The notes under the pieces were generated by a model. The model was not told where the DNA came from and searched no databases. It saw nothing but the letters and a program-made list of their open reading frames with translations. The translations under genes were made by a program, and so were the position numbers. DNA of 64,000 nucleotides from Mycolicibacter sp. MU0102 (GTDB lineage: Bacteria > Actinomycetota > Actinomycetes > Mycobacteriales > Mycobacteriaceae), in contig NZ_OY726398.1 of the NCBI RefSeq assembly GCF_963378105.1, positions 1,736,001 through 1,800,000 on the forward strand, written 5' to 3'. Positions 33,408 to 45,615 of the stretch are shown in pieces. The stretch's first letter is position 1. Each line of letters starts with the position of its first letter.

Positions 33408-34520
33408 TCAGCGGCCGGTGAGGTTGCTGATCGTCATGATCTCCAGATTCCGGTATGCGCGACCGGTGGGTTGCACCAGATCGTGGAACCAGGTCTGCGG
33501 CTCGGCGGTGTAGGGATTGTCCCAGGAGTCCCACGGCAGGTAGGTCTGGGTGCGCCCGGCGACGAAGCCCCAGTTATAGGCGCCCACATTGTGGCGCTTC
33601 ATGATCGGCAGAATCCCGTCGATGGTGTTGCCGCGGGTACGCGCCAGATATTCGGTGCACATCATCGGCCGGCCCAGGGGCGCCAGTTCGGCGATGCGGT
33701 CACTGAATGTGGCCGGCTTGTCGTAGGAGTGGAACGTGATGACGTCGGAGCTGCCCAGCTGGGTGTTGACGATCGTGCTGCCCTGACGTGAGCCTTCCCA
33801 GATCCCACTGGTCAGCGGCTGACGGGCATCGACGGACCGGGCCCAACTGAACACCTGAGGCAGCAGGTCACTGATGTAGTCCAGCTTGTCCGACCGTTCG
33901 ACGGCGCTGTATTCGCGGGCCATGTTGTCCGGCTCGTTCCACAGGTCCCAGGCCAGGATCCGTTCGTCGTACCGGAACTGGGTCATCACACCTGTGACGT
34001 AGTCATGCAGGGTGCGGTAGTAGTTGCGGTCCCCGAGTCGATCGGCGCCGGGGCTCTGCACCCATCGTGAATTGTGGATGCCGACTCGCGGGGCCAGCTG
34101 TGGTCCGGCCTTGGGGTGCGGGTCCCAGCAGGAATCGAACAGTACGAACATCGGCTTGATGCGGTGGCGGGCGGCGACCGCAACGAACTGGCCCAGGCGG
34201 TACTGGAAGCCCCGCTGATCGGCGGCCCACAGCTGGTCGTGCAGGAACACCCGCACGGTGTTGAAGCCTGCCGATCGGGCCCAGCCCAACTCGGAGTCGA
34301 TCCGCCGCAGATCGAAGGTGCCCGGCTGAAACATCTCGAGCTGATTGACCGCGGTGGAAGTGATGTAGTTGGAGCCGACCGGCCAACCCTGCGCCTGATA
34401 CCAGCGATTTACCCGGTCGATCGACCACCGGCCGGGGTCCGCGCCGGCGCGCGGGAGCCGGCTCAAGGTGGGACCCGCCGCCAGCAGGAGGGGGAGCCCC
34501 AGTGCCGTTCGACGCTTCAC
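33408..34520 (-). CDS. Exported cellulase-like glycoside hydrolase (GH5-like)
   Basis: 370-residue TIM-barrel glycoside hydrolase. Acid/base Glu in LWNEPDN (about residue 193) and nucleophile Glu in MMCTEYLAR (about 287) give the clan GH-A signature, with GFNTVRVFLHDQLW as the early strand. The N-terminus VKRRTALGLPLLLAAGPTLS is a signal peptide with a basic KRR start, possibly Tat-dependent. GTG 34520 was chosen; the open frame extends far upstream over the divergent gene. Mycobacterial relatives are annotated as xylanase or cellulase, but the true glycan, perhaps a cell-wall polysaccharide, is unknown. Confidence 0.82.
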   Translation of the reverse strand: MKRRTALGLPLLLAAGPTLSRLPRAGADPGRWSIDRVNRWYQAQGWPVGSNYITSTAVNQLEMFQPGTFDLRRIDSELGWARSAGFNTVRVFLHDQLWAADQRGFQYRLGQFVAVAARHRIKPMFVLFDSCWDPHPKAGPQLAPRVGIHNSRWVQSPGADRLGDRNYYRTLHDYVTGVMTQFRYDERILAWDLWNEPDNMAREYSAVERSDKLDYISDLLPQVFSWARSVDARQPLTSGIWEGSRQGSTIVNTQLGSSDVITFHSYDKPATFSDRIAELAPLGRPMMCTEYLARTRGNTIDGILPIMKRHNVGAYNWGFVAGRTQTYLPWDSWDNPYTAEPQTWFHDLVQPTGRAYRNLEIMTISNLTGR

Positions 34521-34632
34521 GAAGTGACCATAGCGTCCGGACCTGTTACCGGGCGTCCGAACGCGCCGCCTGTCGCCGAGCAAATCGGGCGGTGACACCT
34601 GGGGTGACCGCATCCACCTAAACTGGCCGACT

Positions 34633-35469
34633 ATGTCGCAGCACCTGCAGGATAAGGTCGTCGTCATCACCGGTGCCGGCGGTGGATTCGGCAAACTGAT
34701 CGCCGAGAAGTGCGCCGCCGCTGGAGCCCGCGTGGTCGGCGTCGATATCGGTGCCGAGAACCTTGCGGCGGTCTTCGACGGGATCCGCGAGGCCGGCCTG
34801 TCGGGCACCTATCAGGTCGCCGATGTCACCGACATCGAGCAGATGAAGGCCGCCGTGCAGCACGCGGTGCAGACCTTCGGCGCGGTGGACGTCATCGTCA
34901 ACAACGCCGGTGTGATGCCGCTGGCCTATTTCGCCGATCACGACAAGGCCTGGCAGCACTGGCACCGGGCGATCGACATCAACATCAAGGGTGTGGTGAA
35001 CGGCATTTCAGCCGTCTACGACCAGATGATCGAGCAGGGACGCGGTCACGTCGTCAACATCTCGTCGATCTACGGCAACGCCGGTGTGGCCGGCTCCGGC
35101 GTCTACAGCGCGACCAAGGCCGCGGTCGCCGTCCTGTCGGACTCGCTACGCAGCGAGGCGAAGGGAAAGATCAAGGTGACCACGGTCAAGCCGACCGGAG
35201 TTCTGGGCACCAATCTCGGTAGAGGCGTGGTCAACGGCTCGGCGATCATGGGCATCGTGGGATCGCGCGGTGCGAGTTACATGCAATCGGTCACCGCGTT
35301 CGCCGAGGGCAACCTGGCCCCTGAGCAGACCGACATCGACTCGGTGAAGTACTGGCTGATCACCCCCGAAGACCTCGCCGAGGCGGTGGTGCACGTTATC
35401 GACCAGCCCTGGGGCATCAGTATCAGTGACATCACCGTGCGAGCGAGCGGCGAAGACTACATCTACTGA
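34633..35469 (+). CDS. Short-chain dehydrogenase/reductase
   Basis: 278-residue SDR. TGAGGGFG (about residues 14-21), VNNAGVM, NISSIYG with the catalytic Ser, and GVYSATKAA with Tyr/Lys are present, so it should be an active NAD(P)-dependent oxidoreductase. It is followed 22 bases later by an AMP-dependent ligase, so the two probably form an operon acting on one carboxylic or alcohol substrate. No signal or membrane segment is seen. Confidence 0.88.
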   Translation: MSQHLQDKVVVITGAGGGFGKLIAEKCAAAGARVVGVDIGAENLAAVFDGIREAGLSGTYQVADVTDIEQMKAAVQHAVQTFGAVDVIVNNAGVMPLAYFADHDKAWQHWHRAIDINIKGVVNGISAVYDQMIEQGRGHVVNISSIYGNAGVAGSGVYSATKAAVAVLSDSLRSEAKGKIKVTTVKPTGVLGTNLGRGVVNGSAIMGIVGSRGASYMQSVTAFAEGNLAPEQTDIDSVKYWLITPEDLAEAVVHVIDQPWGISISDITVRASGEDYIY

Positions 35470-35491
35470 CTGATCGGAGGCGGTAAGCGAG

Positions 35492-37078
35492 ATGTCTTCC
35501 GACACCGGCTGGAATTCACCGGCTTACACCGCCGCCGAAGCCGCCCGCTATCACGCCGTCGGCTGGTGGTCTCAGACCACGCTGTCGGACGCGGTGCGCC
35601 GCAACGCCCAACGATTTCCAGCCCGGGATGCCTACGTGGACTATCTCGGTGCGGCCTTGACGTGGCAGGAATTCGACACCGCGGCAGACGCATTGGCGGC
35701 GCGGCTGGCCGGTGTCGGAGTGGGGCCCGGCGACCGGATTGCGGTATGGCATCGCGATGCCGTGGACATTCATGTGCTGTTCGTGGCGATCGAGCGCTGC
35801 GGGGCGATCGTGGTCGGTATCGGTGCCCGGGCCGGGACCCGTGAGGTGGCTGCGATCCTGTCCGCTTCGCAGGCCCAATTGCTGATAACCGATGAGCAGC
35901 GGCACGCCGCCGCGGCCGAACTCGAGATCGCGACGCTGAGCATCGATGAGCTGCACGCCGCCACCGAAAGCGGGGTACCGGGTCCGCAACTCGGGCCAGA
36001 CGAGGTCTTCCTGATCAACTCCACCTCAGGTACCACCGGGCTGCCCAAGTGTGTGGTGCACACCCAGAATCGCTGGCACTACTTTCACCAGCTTGCCGTC
36101 GCCAATGGGCAACTGAGCCCCGACGACGTCTTCCTGCCGATCATTCCCACGCCGTTCGGTTTCGGGCTCTGGACCAGCCACACCACACCGATCCACCTCG
36201 GCACCACGGCGATCCTGTTGGACCGCTTCACCGCAGCGGCGACCTGTGCTGCGATAGCGCGGCATCGAGTCACCGTATTATGCTGTGTCAGCACTCAATT
36301 GATCATGATGATGGCGGATCCGGCCAGCCGCGAGTTCGACCTGAGCTCGTTGCGGGTGGTGTTCACCGGCGGCGAGGCGTTGCCCTACCGGCCGGCCGCG
36401 GAGTTCGAGGAGCTCACCGGGGCGAAAATCCTGCAGTTCTACGGATCCAACGAGACCGGCGTGCTCAGCGCTACCACGCTCGATGACTCGCTGGAGCGGC
36501 GGTTGCGCACCGGGGGGCGAATCGTCGGTGAGATGGCGGTCCGGCTGTTCGGCGGCGAGGACGGCAACACCGACGTGACCGATACCGGCCGGGGACAGCC
36601 CGCCTGCCGCGGCCCGGCCACCAGCCTCGGCTACCTCAACGGGGTCGACCACGACAAGCTGTTCACCGCCGACGGCTGGATGCGCATGGGCGACATCTGC
36701 GAGATCGACGCCGACGGTTATCTCAGTGTCACCGGCCGTACCTCGGATTTCATTCTGCGCGGTGGCAAGAACATCAGCGCCGCCCAGGTCGAAGACGCGG
36801 TGATGACCCATCCGGCGATCGCGGTGGCGGCCGCGGTGCCGATGCGCGACGAGGTCTTCGGCGAAAAGGTGTGCGTCTACGTCGAACTCGCGGAGGTGGC
36901 TCGCGCGGGCGCTGGCGCCGGCACCTTGGAATTGGCCGAACTCGTCGAGCACCTGCTTGCCCTTGGGGTGTCCAAAGAGCTGCTGCCCGAACGCCTTGTC
37001 GTCATCGACGAGTTGCCGCGCTCATCCGGCGGCAAGATCGCCAAGGGACAGTTGCGCGAGATCAGCGGTCACTCGTAG
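35492..37078 (+). CDS. AMP-dependent acyl-CoA ligase/synthetase
   Basis: 528-residue ANL-superfamily enzyme. The P-loop is STSGTTGLPKCVVH (about residue 177), the adenylate motif YGSNETG (about 315), then GWMRMGDI, GRTSDFILRGGKNIS, and the terminal lysine in SSGGKIAKGQLRE. It should activate a carboxylic acid as acyl-AMP and load it on CoA. ATG 35492 follows GGAGGCGG. The SDR partner upstream suggests a degradative or lipid-modifying route; substrate not predictable. The last 10 bases overlap the convergent ankyrin gene. Confidence 0.9.
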   Translation: MSSDTGWNSPAYTAAEAARYHAVGWWSQTTLSDAVRRNAQRFPARDAYVDYLGAALTWQEFDTAADALAARLAGVGVGPGDRIAVWHRDAVDIHVLFVAIERCGAIVVGIGARAGTREVAAILSASQAQLLITDEQRHAAAAELEIATLSIDELHAATESGVPGPQLGPDEVFLINSTSGTTGLPKCVVHTQNRWHYFHQLAVANGQLSPDDVFLPIIPTPFGFGLWTSHTTPIHLGTTAILLDRFTAAATCAAIARHRVTVLCCVSTQLIMMMADPASREFDLSSLRVVFTGGEALPYRPAAEFEELTGAKILQFYGSNETGVLSATTLDDSLERRLRTGGRIVGEMAVRLFGGEDGNTDVTDTGRGQPACRGPATSLGYLNGVDHDKLFTADGWMRMGDICEIDADGYLSVTGRTSDFILRGGKNISAAQVEDAVMTHPAIAVAAAVPMRDEVFGEKVCVYVELAEVARAGAGAGTLELAELVEHLLALGVSKELLPERLVVIDELPRSSGGKIAKGQLREISGHS

Positions 37079-37779
37079 CCCTCGTAAACCTGTGACGGGC
37101 CCTCGGGTGTGATGAGGTAGCCGACCGTCGCGACGTGCACATCGCCGACCGGGTCGAGTTCTCGATAGCCGCCGACCACCTCGACGTCGTTATCGCGCAG
37201 ACCGATCCGAAATCCGCCCCACAGATAGGGCACCGGGAACCACAGCTGCTTTCTGGGCAGCTCGTGCAGCACCTCGACCGGCGGATAGCGGAGCATCTGG
37301 CGCAGTTCGCCACCGCGGAACAGGTGTTGGATCAGGTCGTCGATCACGGCGGTGAGTTGGAAGTTGAGCGCGGCGACCCGGTCAGGGTCGAGGGCGGCTG
37401 GGGGAGGCTTGAGCACCTCCAGCAGTTCGGCGGACCGTTGGTGCTCGACGGCCAGGTCATAGGCGGTGCGACCGGCGGCGTCCGGTTGCGAGCGCAGCGC
37501 GCCCTGCTCGATCAGCCAGGACGCGATGTCGGCAGAAGCGCCGTGCCAGCCGGCCTGATGCAGCACCGTCAGCCACGTCTTGCCTCCGGGCCGCCATGCC
37601 TTGACATCGACCACGTGATCGCCGCGGTCGAGTTCTCGGATCACCGTGCTCCACTTGCCCCGCTTGGCCATGTCGGCCAGATAGAGCGCGGCTTGCGCCT
37701 GCCGGTTGCCCAGCAGCGAGCGGTCCATCACGCCCGGCCACAGTGGTGCGTTGTTGCGGATCTCGGCGTAGGTCGTCAC
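37069..37779 (-). CDS. Ankyrin-repeat protein
   Basis: 236-residue soluble protein. Residues about 50-115 hold two or three degenerate ankyrin repeats (GGKTWLTVLHQAGWHGASADIASWL, then AGRTAYDLAVEHQRSAELLEVL). The C-terminal half (from about 120) is unrelated and ends with WFPVPYLWGGFRIGLRDND; I do not recognise it. No enzyme motif or export signal is seen. It probably mediates protein binding. It is convergent with, and overlaps, the acyl-CoA ligase. Confidence 0.75.
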   Translation of the reverse strand: MTTYAEIRNNAPLWPGVMDRSLLGNRQAQAALYLADMAKRGKWSTVIRELDRGDHVVDVKAWRPGGKTWLTVLHQAGWHGASADIASWLIEQGALRSQPDAAGRTAYDLAVEHQRSAELLEVLKPPPAALDPDRVAALNFQLTAVIDDLIQHLFRGGELRQMLRYPPVEVLHELPRKQLWFPVPYLWGGFRIGLRDNDVEVVGGYRELDPVGDVHVATVGYLITPEGPSQVYEGYE

Positions 37780-37824
37780 GGTGCCATCTTCTCGCGGTTC
37801 GGGCTCGGATGCTCGATGTCGCGG

Positions 37825-39208
37825 CTATGGATCCTCATCGTCGTCGAGGAGTTCCTCCGGATGGTGCAGGTGGTTGATCCGCGGTGGGTCAGTGCCGTCG
37901 GTCCAGGCCAGGCGGCCTTGCTCGGTGACCATGGTCTGTAGATCGCCACGGGTGGCGCCGCCGTGGTCGCCGCCGCAGGCGAAATAGAGCTCGTCGGGAT
38001 TGGTGCGCCCGCCGCGTGCCCAATCGGTCGAATGGTGAACCTCGCAGTGGTAGCCGGGCTCCGGACAGTTCGGTCTGGTGCAACCGCGGTCGCGGGCATG
38101 GCAGATGATCCGGTGATCCAGGGTGGCGATGCGCTTGCTGCGGCCCAGGTACAGCGGCCGCTCCGAGTGGTTGTCGAACACCGCGAGGTAGTGAATCGAG
38201 TTGGCCGCCATCCGGATCAGATCGCGCATCGGTAGGCGGCTGCCCCCGCCGGTGCGGGCCGCGGGCGGCATCGGGATGCCCGGGTCAGCCATGGCACGGG
38301 CCGCCTGGTCGAGGTCGGCGAGTTTGGTGACGGCGATGACGGTCACCGGAACGCCGCGGTGAGTGCCCAGGGCGCCGGACTCGATGCCATGGCGCAGGGC
38401 CAGCTTCAGTGCATCGTGGTCTCGTTGACCCGATGACCGGGTATCGCGTTCTTGGGTGCCCTCGGGCTGGCGGTGGCCGGGGCGAACCGCAGAGATGGCT
38501 GCTTCCAGGTAGGCGCGGGTTTCCGGGTCGATGCAGCCGTTTAGCGTGCTCATTCCATCGGGACCTTGACGGCCCAGGATGAGGTTGCGCCGCCGTGCCC
38601 GGTCCTCATCGGTGAAATTGCCGTCGGGATTGAGGTGATCGGCGATGGCGTGCCCGATAGCGGTCACGAAGACGGCGTCCTGTTCGGTGGCGTGGCGCAC
38701 CAGGGTGCGTTCGGCGGCCTCACGATCGGCCGGTGCGACTTTTGCGGGCAGTTCGTCGAGGGCTTTCGTGACCGCTTTGATGTGGTCATCGCCGATACGG
38801 CCGTCCTCGACAGCGGCGGCGACTTCGGGAAGTTCGGGTGGGGTCCGGGGGGCCGGTCAGGTTGCGCCGCGGCCGGATGCGCGCCGCGATGCGGAACCGG
38901 CGCCGGACCTCGGCCCGGGTGATACGCAGGCGTGACCACAGCAGGTCGGTGATCTTGGTGTCGGCGGGCAGTCGGGGGTCGTCGGGGCCGTCGGCGGGAT
39001 CGGCGATCTCGCCGAAGATGCGGTAGGACAGGCCGCGATTGACTCTGTGCTGGGTTTCGAGGTGCTCGGCGATTTCGACGCGAAACGCGTTGCCCACCAA
39101 GTCCGTATCGGCTGTCCTCAGCCGTGCCTGGGCGTCGTCGATCAGGGTTAGATCCGCGCGGATGGCCGCACGGGCCGCCGCGGCGGGCGGCAGGAGCTGA
39201 TCGGACAT
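37825..39208 (-). pseudogene. 13E12-type DUF222/HNH endonuclease-like gene, frameshifted
   Basis: Member of the actinobacterial DUF222-HNH (13E12 repeat) family, often multicopy and possibly mobile. The N-terminal part starts at ATG 39208 (MSDQLLPPAAAARAAIR) and reads about 115 codons to RNLTGPP. The C-terminal part reads in another frame (ELPEVAAAVEDGR, through RHATEQDAVF) to the stop at 37825, with the HNH motif HARDRGCTRPNCPEPGYHCEVHH. Removing one base from the G6 run at 38847-38852 (plus strand) joins the two frames. So the gene is broken by a homopolymer insertion, unless this is a sequencing slip. Confidence 0.8.
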
Positions 39209-39336
39209 GACCCCAACGTATCGAACGGGTGTGCGAATTTATGGGTTCGAGCGGCGGCCTGTGGATCAAACAGGCGACTGTGGATAGACAGCCGGGCTAT
39301 GCCGGGCCGGCCACCCGCTCGTGACGTCGACGGGGC

Positions 39337-39477
39337 GTGAATTTCCTGATGGAGCACGCACCGCGCGGGCCAGAAGAGGTGTTCGGCGACGCCGACATGG
39401 ACGGCATCGTAGCCATCCTGCGCGCAGTCAAAAACCACGCCGTGCCGCACCAAGGAACTGTCAGCGGCGTTCGGTAG
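39337..39477 (+). CDS. Possible 46-residue small protein upstream of tex
   Basis: A GTG-started frame in the 280-base gap between the HNH gene and tex gives an acidic-to-basic peptide with coding-like composition (FGDADMDGIVAILRAVKNHA). ATG 39349 is an alternative start. The frame ends 11 bases before tex. No homologue is recalled with confidence and no clear ribosome binding site was found, so this may be a small protein, a leader peptide or chance. Confidence 0.3.
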   Translation: MNFLMEHAPRGPEEVFGDADMDGIVAILRAVKNHAVPHQGTVSGVR

Positions 39478-39488
39478 GGTCCGTCGGC

Positions 39489-41849
<2,361 letters not shown>

Positions 41850-41855
41850 GGACGG

Positions 41856-43238
41856 ATGGCCACGGTAGACACTGACGCCGCGCAGAAGTTCGCCGACATC
41901 GTCGGAGCGGGCGCACTGCTCACCGGTGAGCAGATCGGTCCCGACTACGCCCATGACGAGGCGCTGGTCGGAGCGCCGGTGACGCCGAGCTACGTCGCCC
42001 GTCCGCAGACCGCCGAGCAGGTTGCGGCGCTGCTGGCCGCCGCGACCGAGGCGAAAGTTCCGGTGACCGCCCGCGGTTCGGGCACCGGTATGTCGGCCGG
42101 CGCGCGGCCGTGCCCCGACGGTCTGCTGATCTCCTTCGAGCGGATGAACGCGATCCTGGAGATCGACACCGACAATCAGGTTGCGGTGGTGCAACCCGGT
42201 GTCACGTTGGCCGACCTCGATACCGCGACGGCCGAGGCGGGTCTGATGTACACCGTCTTCCCCGGGGAACTGTCCGCCAGTGTCGGAGGCAACGTCGGCA
42301 CCAACGCCGGTGGGATGCGCGCGGTCAAATACGGAGTGACCCGGCACAATGTGCTCGGGCTGCAGGCCGCGTTGCCCACCGGCGAGCTGATCCGCACCGG
42401 CGGGCGAATCACCAAGCTGTCCACCGGTTATGACTTGACCCAGCTGATCATCGGTTCGGAGGGCACCTGCGCGCTGGCCACCGAGGTCACCGTGCGGCTC
42501 TACCCTCGGCTCGGGCACTCCGCCACGTTGTTGGCGCCGTTCGCGGACCTGCCCGCGGTGATGCGCGCGGTGCCGGCGGTGGTGCGCAGCGGGGTGGACC
42601 CGGTGATCCTCGAATACGTCGACAAGCTCACCCTGGCCGCGATCAGCTACTCGCAGAACCTGAACCTGGGCATCCCCGACGCGGTGCGTGAGACCGCGGA
42701 GGCCTACCTGGTGGTCGGGGTGGAAAACCGTGACCGTGAGCGCCTCGACGACGATGTGGCCATGGTGGGCGAACTGCTGGCCTCGCTCGGTGCCGACGAT
42801 GTCTATGTGCTGGAAGGCAATTCAGCGCATGCCTTGATCGAGGCCCGCGAGAAGGCGTTTTGGACGGCCAAGGCCGCCGGTGCCCACGACGTCATCGACG
42901 TGGTGGTCCCGCGGGCCGAGATGCACCAGTTCCTCACCAAGGCCCAAGGACTAGCCCAAACGGCAGGTGCCGGCGTGGTCGGCTGCGGGCACGCCGGTGA
43001 CGGCAACGTCCACTTGGCGGTGTTCTGCGCCGACGACGAGGTCCGTCACCGGCTGCTGCACGACATCTTCGAGGCCGCGATGGCCCTCGGCGGCGCCATC
43101 TCCGGTGAGCACGGTTTGGGCCGGGTCAAGACGCAGCATTTCCTGGAGCTGGAGGACCCGGTCAAGATCGCCCTGATGCGCCGGATCAAGGACGCTTTCG
43201 ACCCCGCCGGGATCCTCAATCCCGGCGTGCTTCTATAG
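41856..43238 (+). CDS. GlcD-like FAD-binding oxidase (glycolate/D-lactate type)
   Basis: 460-residue PCMH-type FAD enzyme. Residues about 45-215 form the FAD domain (VTARGSGTGMSAGARP, GGNVGTNAGGMRAVKYGVTRHNV, GSEGTCALATEVTV); the C-terminal oxidase domain includes VGCGHAGDGNVHL, EHGLGRVK and AFDPAGILNPGVLL. Such enzymes oxidise D-2-hydroxyacids such as glycolate or D-lactate and pass electrons to quinone or another acceptor. It lies 6 bases after tex and 55 before an IlvB-like enzyme, which may process the resulting 2-oxoacid (inference). Confidence 0.88.
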   Translation: MATVDTDAAQKFADIVGAGALLTGEQIGPDYAHDEALVGAPVTPSYVARPQTAEQVAALLAAATEAKVPVTARGSGTGMSAGARPCPDGLLISFERMNAILEIDTDNQVAVVQPGVTLADLDTATAEAGLMYTVFPGELSASVGGNVGTNAGGMRAVKYGVTRHNVLGLQAALPTGELIRTGGRITKLSTGYDLTQLIIGSEGTCALATEVTVRLYPRLGHSATLLAPFADLPAVMRAVPAVVRSGVDPVILEYVDKLTLAAISYSQNLNLGIPDAVRETAEAYLVVGVENRDRERLDDDVAMVGELLASLGADDVYVLEGNSAHALIEAREKAFWTAKAAGAHDVIDVVVPRAEMHQFLTKAQGLAQTAGAGVVGCGHAGDGNVHLAVFCADDEVRHRLLHDIFEAAMALGGAISGEHGLGRVKTQHFLELEDPVKIALMRRIKDAFDPAGILNPGVLL

Positions 43239-43293
43239 GCAGCAGATCGCGCGCACGCCCCATACTTCGGTGCTCGGCAAGAAAGGCAGTCAC

Positions 43294-44853
43294 ATGACCA
43301 ACGGAGCACAGGCCCTGATCGCCACCTTGGTCGACAGCGGGGTGCAGGTCTGCTTCGCCAACCCCGGTACTTCCGAGATGCATTTCGTGGCCGCCTTGGA
43401 CTCGGTGCCGCAGATGCGCGGGGTGTTGTGCCTGTTCGAAGGCGTGGTGACCGGTGCCGCCGACGGGTACGCCCGGGTGGCCGCAAAGCCGGCCGCCACC
43501 CTGCTGCATCTGGGGCCCGGCCTGGGTAATGGCCTGGCCAACCTGCACAATGCCCGCCGCGCGCACGTGCCGGTGGTCAACGTCATCGGTGACCACGCCA
43601 CCTACCACAAGAAGTACGACGCACCGCTGGAATCCGACATCGAACCCCTGACCGACTGGACCCACGGCTGGGTGCGCCGCACCAACTCCGGCGATGACGT
43701 CGGTCGCGATGCCGCCGAAGCGGTCGCCGAGTCTATGGCCAGCCCGGCGCAGGTGGCCAACCTGATTCTGCCCGCCGACATCTCCTGGGAAGACGGCGCG
43801 CAGGCGGCCGGACCGGTCGACCCGATCCCCGCCGCTGCTCCCGACGCGCAGGCCGTCGCCGACGTCGCCGCCGTGCTGGGCAGCGGCGAGCCGGTGGCAA
43901 TCCTGATCGGCGGGCCTGCCGTCGCCGACGTGCGTGCGCTGGAGGCCACCGACCGGATCGTCGCCGCAACCGGGGCCCGTGCTCTGGTCGAGACCTTCCC
44001 GGCCCGGCTCGTCCGCGGCGCCGGGGTCCCGGCGATCGACCGGCTCGGCTACCTGGCCGAGCAGGCCGCCTTCCAACTCGACGGCATCAAACACCTGGTG
44101 GTGGCCGGTACCCGGGCCCCGGTGTCGTTCTTCGCCTACCCCGGCAAGGCCAGCGACCTGGTTCCCGAGGGCTGCGTCGTGCACAACCTGGCCGGCCTGG
44201 AGACCGACGTGGTGGCCGCTCTGGAGCAGCTGGCCGAAGCGGTGGCCGCCGGCGTGCAGCCGCGGCCCGCCCCTGCGGCCCGCCCCGAACTTCCGGGCGG
44301 TCAGCTCACCCCGCAGAACTGGGTGCAGGTGATCGGAGCGCTGCTGCCCGACAACGCGATCATCTCCGATGAATCCAACACCTCGGGCCTGATGTTGCCC
44401 GCGGCCACCGCAGGGGCACCACGCCACGACGTGCTCACCCTCACCGGCGGGGCGATCGGGCAGGGTCTGCCGGTCGCGCTAGGCGCGGCCGTGGCCGCAC
44501 CGGACCGGCCGGTGATCGCACTGCAGGCCGACGGCAGTGCGGCCTACACCATCTCCGCGTTGTGGACGATGGCACGCGAGAACCTGAATGTGACCACGGT
44601 GCTGATCAACAACAGCTCGTACGCGATCCTGCGGCTGGAACTGGCCCGGGTGGGCGCCGAAGGTGGTGGCCCGAAAGCAAACGATCTACTCGACCTGTCG
44701 CGGCCGAATATGGACTTCGCGAAGATTGCCGAGGGATTCGGGGTGCCGGCCACGGTGGCCACCACCTGCGAGGAGCTTGCCGAACAGTTCCGGCGCGCCG
44801 TCGCCGAGCCGGGGCCGCATCTGATCGATGCGCGGATCCCGACGCTGTTCTGA
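43294..44853 (+). CDS. Thiamine-diphosphate enzyme, acetolactate synthase-like (IlvX type)
   Basis: 519-residue ThDP-dependent enzyme. The catalytic Glu is in LCLFEGVVTGAADGYARV (about residue 50), and the ThDP/Mg motif is ADGSAAYTISALWTMARENLNVTTVLINN (GDG-N motif, with ADG for GDG, about 410-440). The length and FANPGTSEMHFVAALD start match the acetolactate-synthase-like IlvX group, thought to be decarboxylases of unknown 2-oxoacids and not true branched-chain enzymes; no small subunit is adjacent. ATG 43294 follows AGAAAGG. It is likely co-transcribed with the GlcD-like oxidase. Confidence 0.82.
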   Translation: MTNGAQALIATLVDSGVQVCFANPGTSEMHFVAALDSVPQMRGVLCLFEGVVTGAADGYARVAAKPAATLLHLGPGLGNGLANLHNARRAHVPVVNVIGDHATYHKKYDAPLESDIEPLTDWTHGWVRRTNSGDDVGRDAAEAVAESMASPAQVANLILPADISWEDGAQAAGPVDPIPAAAPDAQAVADVAAVLGSGEPVAILIGGPAVADVRALEATDRIVAATGARALVETFPARLVRGAGVPAIDRLGYLAEQAAFQLDGIKHLVVAGTRAPVSFFAYPGKASDLVPEGCVVHNLAGLETDVVAALEQLAEAVAAGVQPRPAPAARPELPGGQLTPQNWVQVIGALLPDNAIISDESNTSGLMLPAATAGAPRHDVLTLTGGAIGQGLPVALGAAVAAPDRPVIALQADGSAAYTISALWTMARENLNVTTVLINNSSYAILRLELARVGAEGGGPKANDLLDLSRPNMDFAKIAEGFGVPATVATTCEELAEQFRRAVAEPGPHLIDARIPTLF

Positions 44854-44863
44854 CCGCTTCGGC

Positions 44864-45523
44864 CTAGTTGACGCTCTGGCCGGCCGTGAGCCGGCTCGCC
44901 ACGAATGCCGCGGCCTCCACGGTCTTGCCGTCCTGCACGTACATCAGGTGCGGGACGACGCTTCCGCTGTCTTCGCAGTAGATGTCGCCCGTCAGACAGA
45001 AGTCGATGGTTTTCGGGCGGTAGGACGAGGCGAGGACCGGCAGCGGGCCGCCCCACAACGAGGTGGAGTACGGGCTCGAGGGCGGGCCGAACAACGCCAC
45101 CGCGACCACGTGGTTGGCGACCGGACCCGGCAGCGCATTGCTGGACATAGCGATGACGCTGGCGCCTTGTGAGTAGCCGCCGAGCACGAGCTTGGTCTTG
45201 GGGCAGTTGGCGACCGTGGCCTGAATGTGCGCGGTGGCGTCGGACTCACCAAGCACCGCGCTGTTGCGGTAGTCCGTGCTCGCCGGGTATTCGACCGGGT
45301 AGACGTTGACGTTGAGTCCTGTGACCTGCTCCTGCAAGGAGCCGACGAACGCGTCACCGACGTCACCGAGCCCGACGGGCTGGCCGGAGCCGCGGGCGAA
45401 CACCACTTCGGCGTCCGGGCAGGGCTCTGCGGTTGCGATGGGCAGGCCCACCGGCGCGGCCACCAGGGTTCCGGTGAGCATCGCGGCGGCAGCGAAGGTG
45501 CGAACAGTGTTGCGCAAATTCAT
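44864..45523 (-). CDS. Secreted cutinase-like esterase
   Basis: 219-residue cutinase-family protein. Signal peptide residues 1-32 (MNLRNTVRTFAAAAMLTGTL, cleavage after ATA). The triad is Ser in GGYSQGAS (about 105), Asp in LTGDIYCED and His in VPHLMYV; two Cys pairs fit the family disulfides (EPCPDAEV...NCPK and DFC...IYC). Likely a carboxylesterase or phospholipase of the cell wall. ATG 45523 was chosen. A second cutinase lies 92 bases upstream on the same strand, so they may be co-transcribed tandem paralogues. Confidence 0.9.
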   Translation of the reverse strand: MNLRNTVRTFAAAAMLTGTLVAAPVGLPIATAEPCPDAEVVFARGSGQPVGLGDVGDAFVGSLQEQVTGLNVNVYPVEYPASTDYRNSAVLGESDATAHIQATVANCPKTKLVLGGYSQGASVIAMSSNALPGPVANHVVAVALFGPPSSPYSTSLWGGPLPVLASSYRPKTIDFCLTGDIYCEDSGSVVPHLMYVQDGKTVEAAAFVASRLTAGQSVN

Positions 45524-45615
45524 CCCTAAATGCTGACATGTCTCGCCCTTGCCACCGACCTGCGGGTCGCGAATCAGCAAACCGCAAAGGTGGCCGTGCG
45601 GAGCGAAAACTGAGG

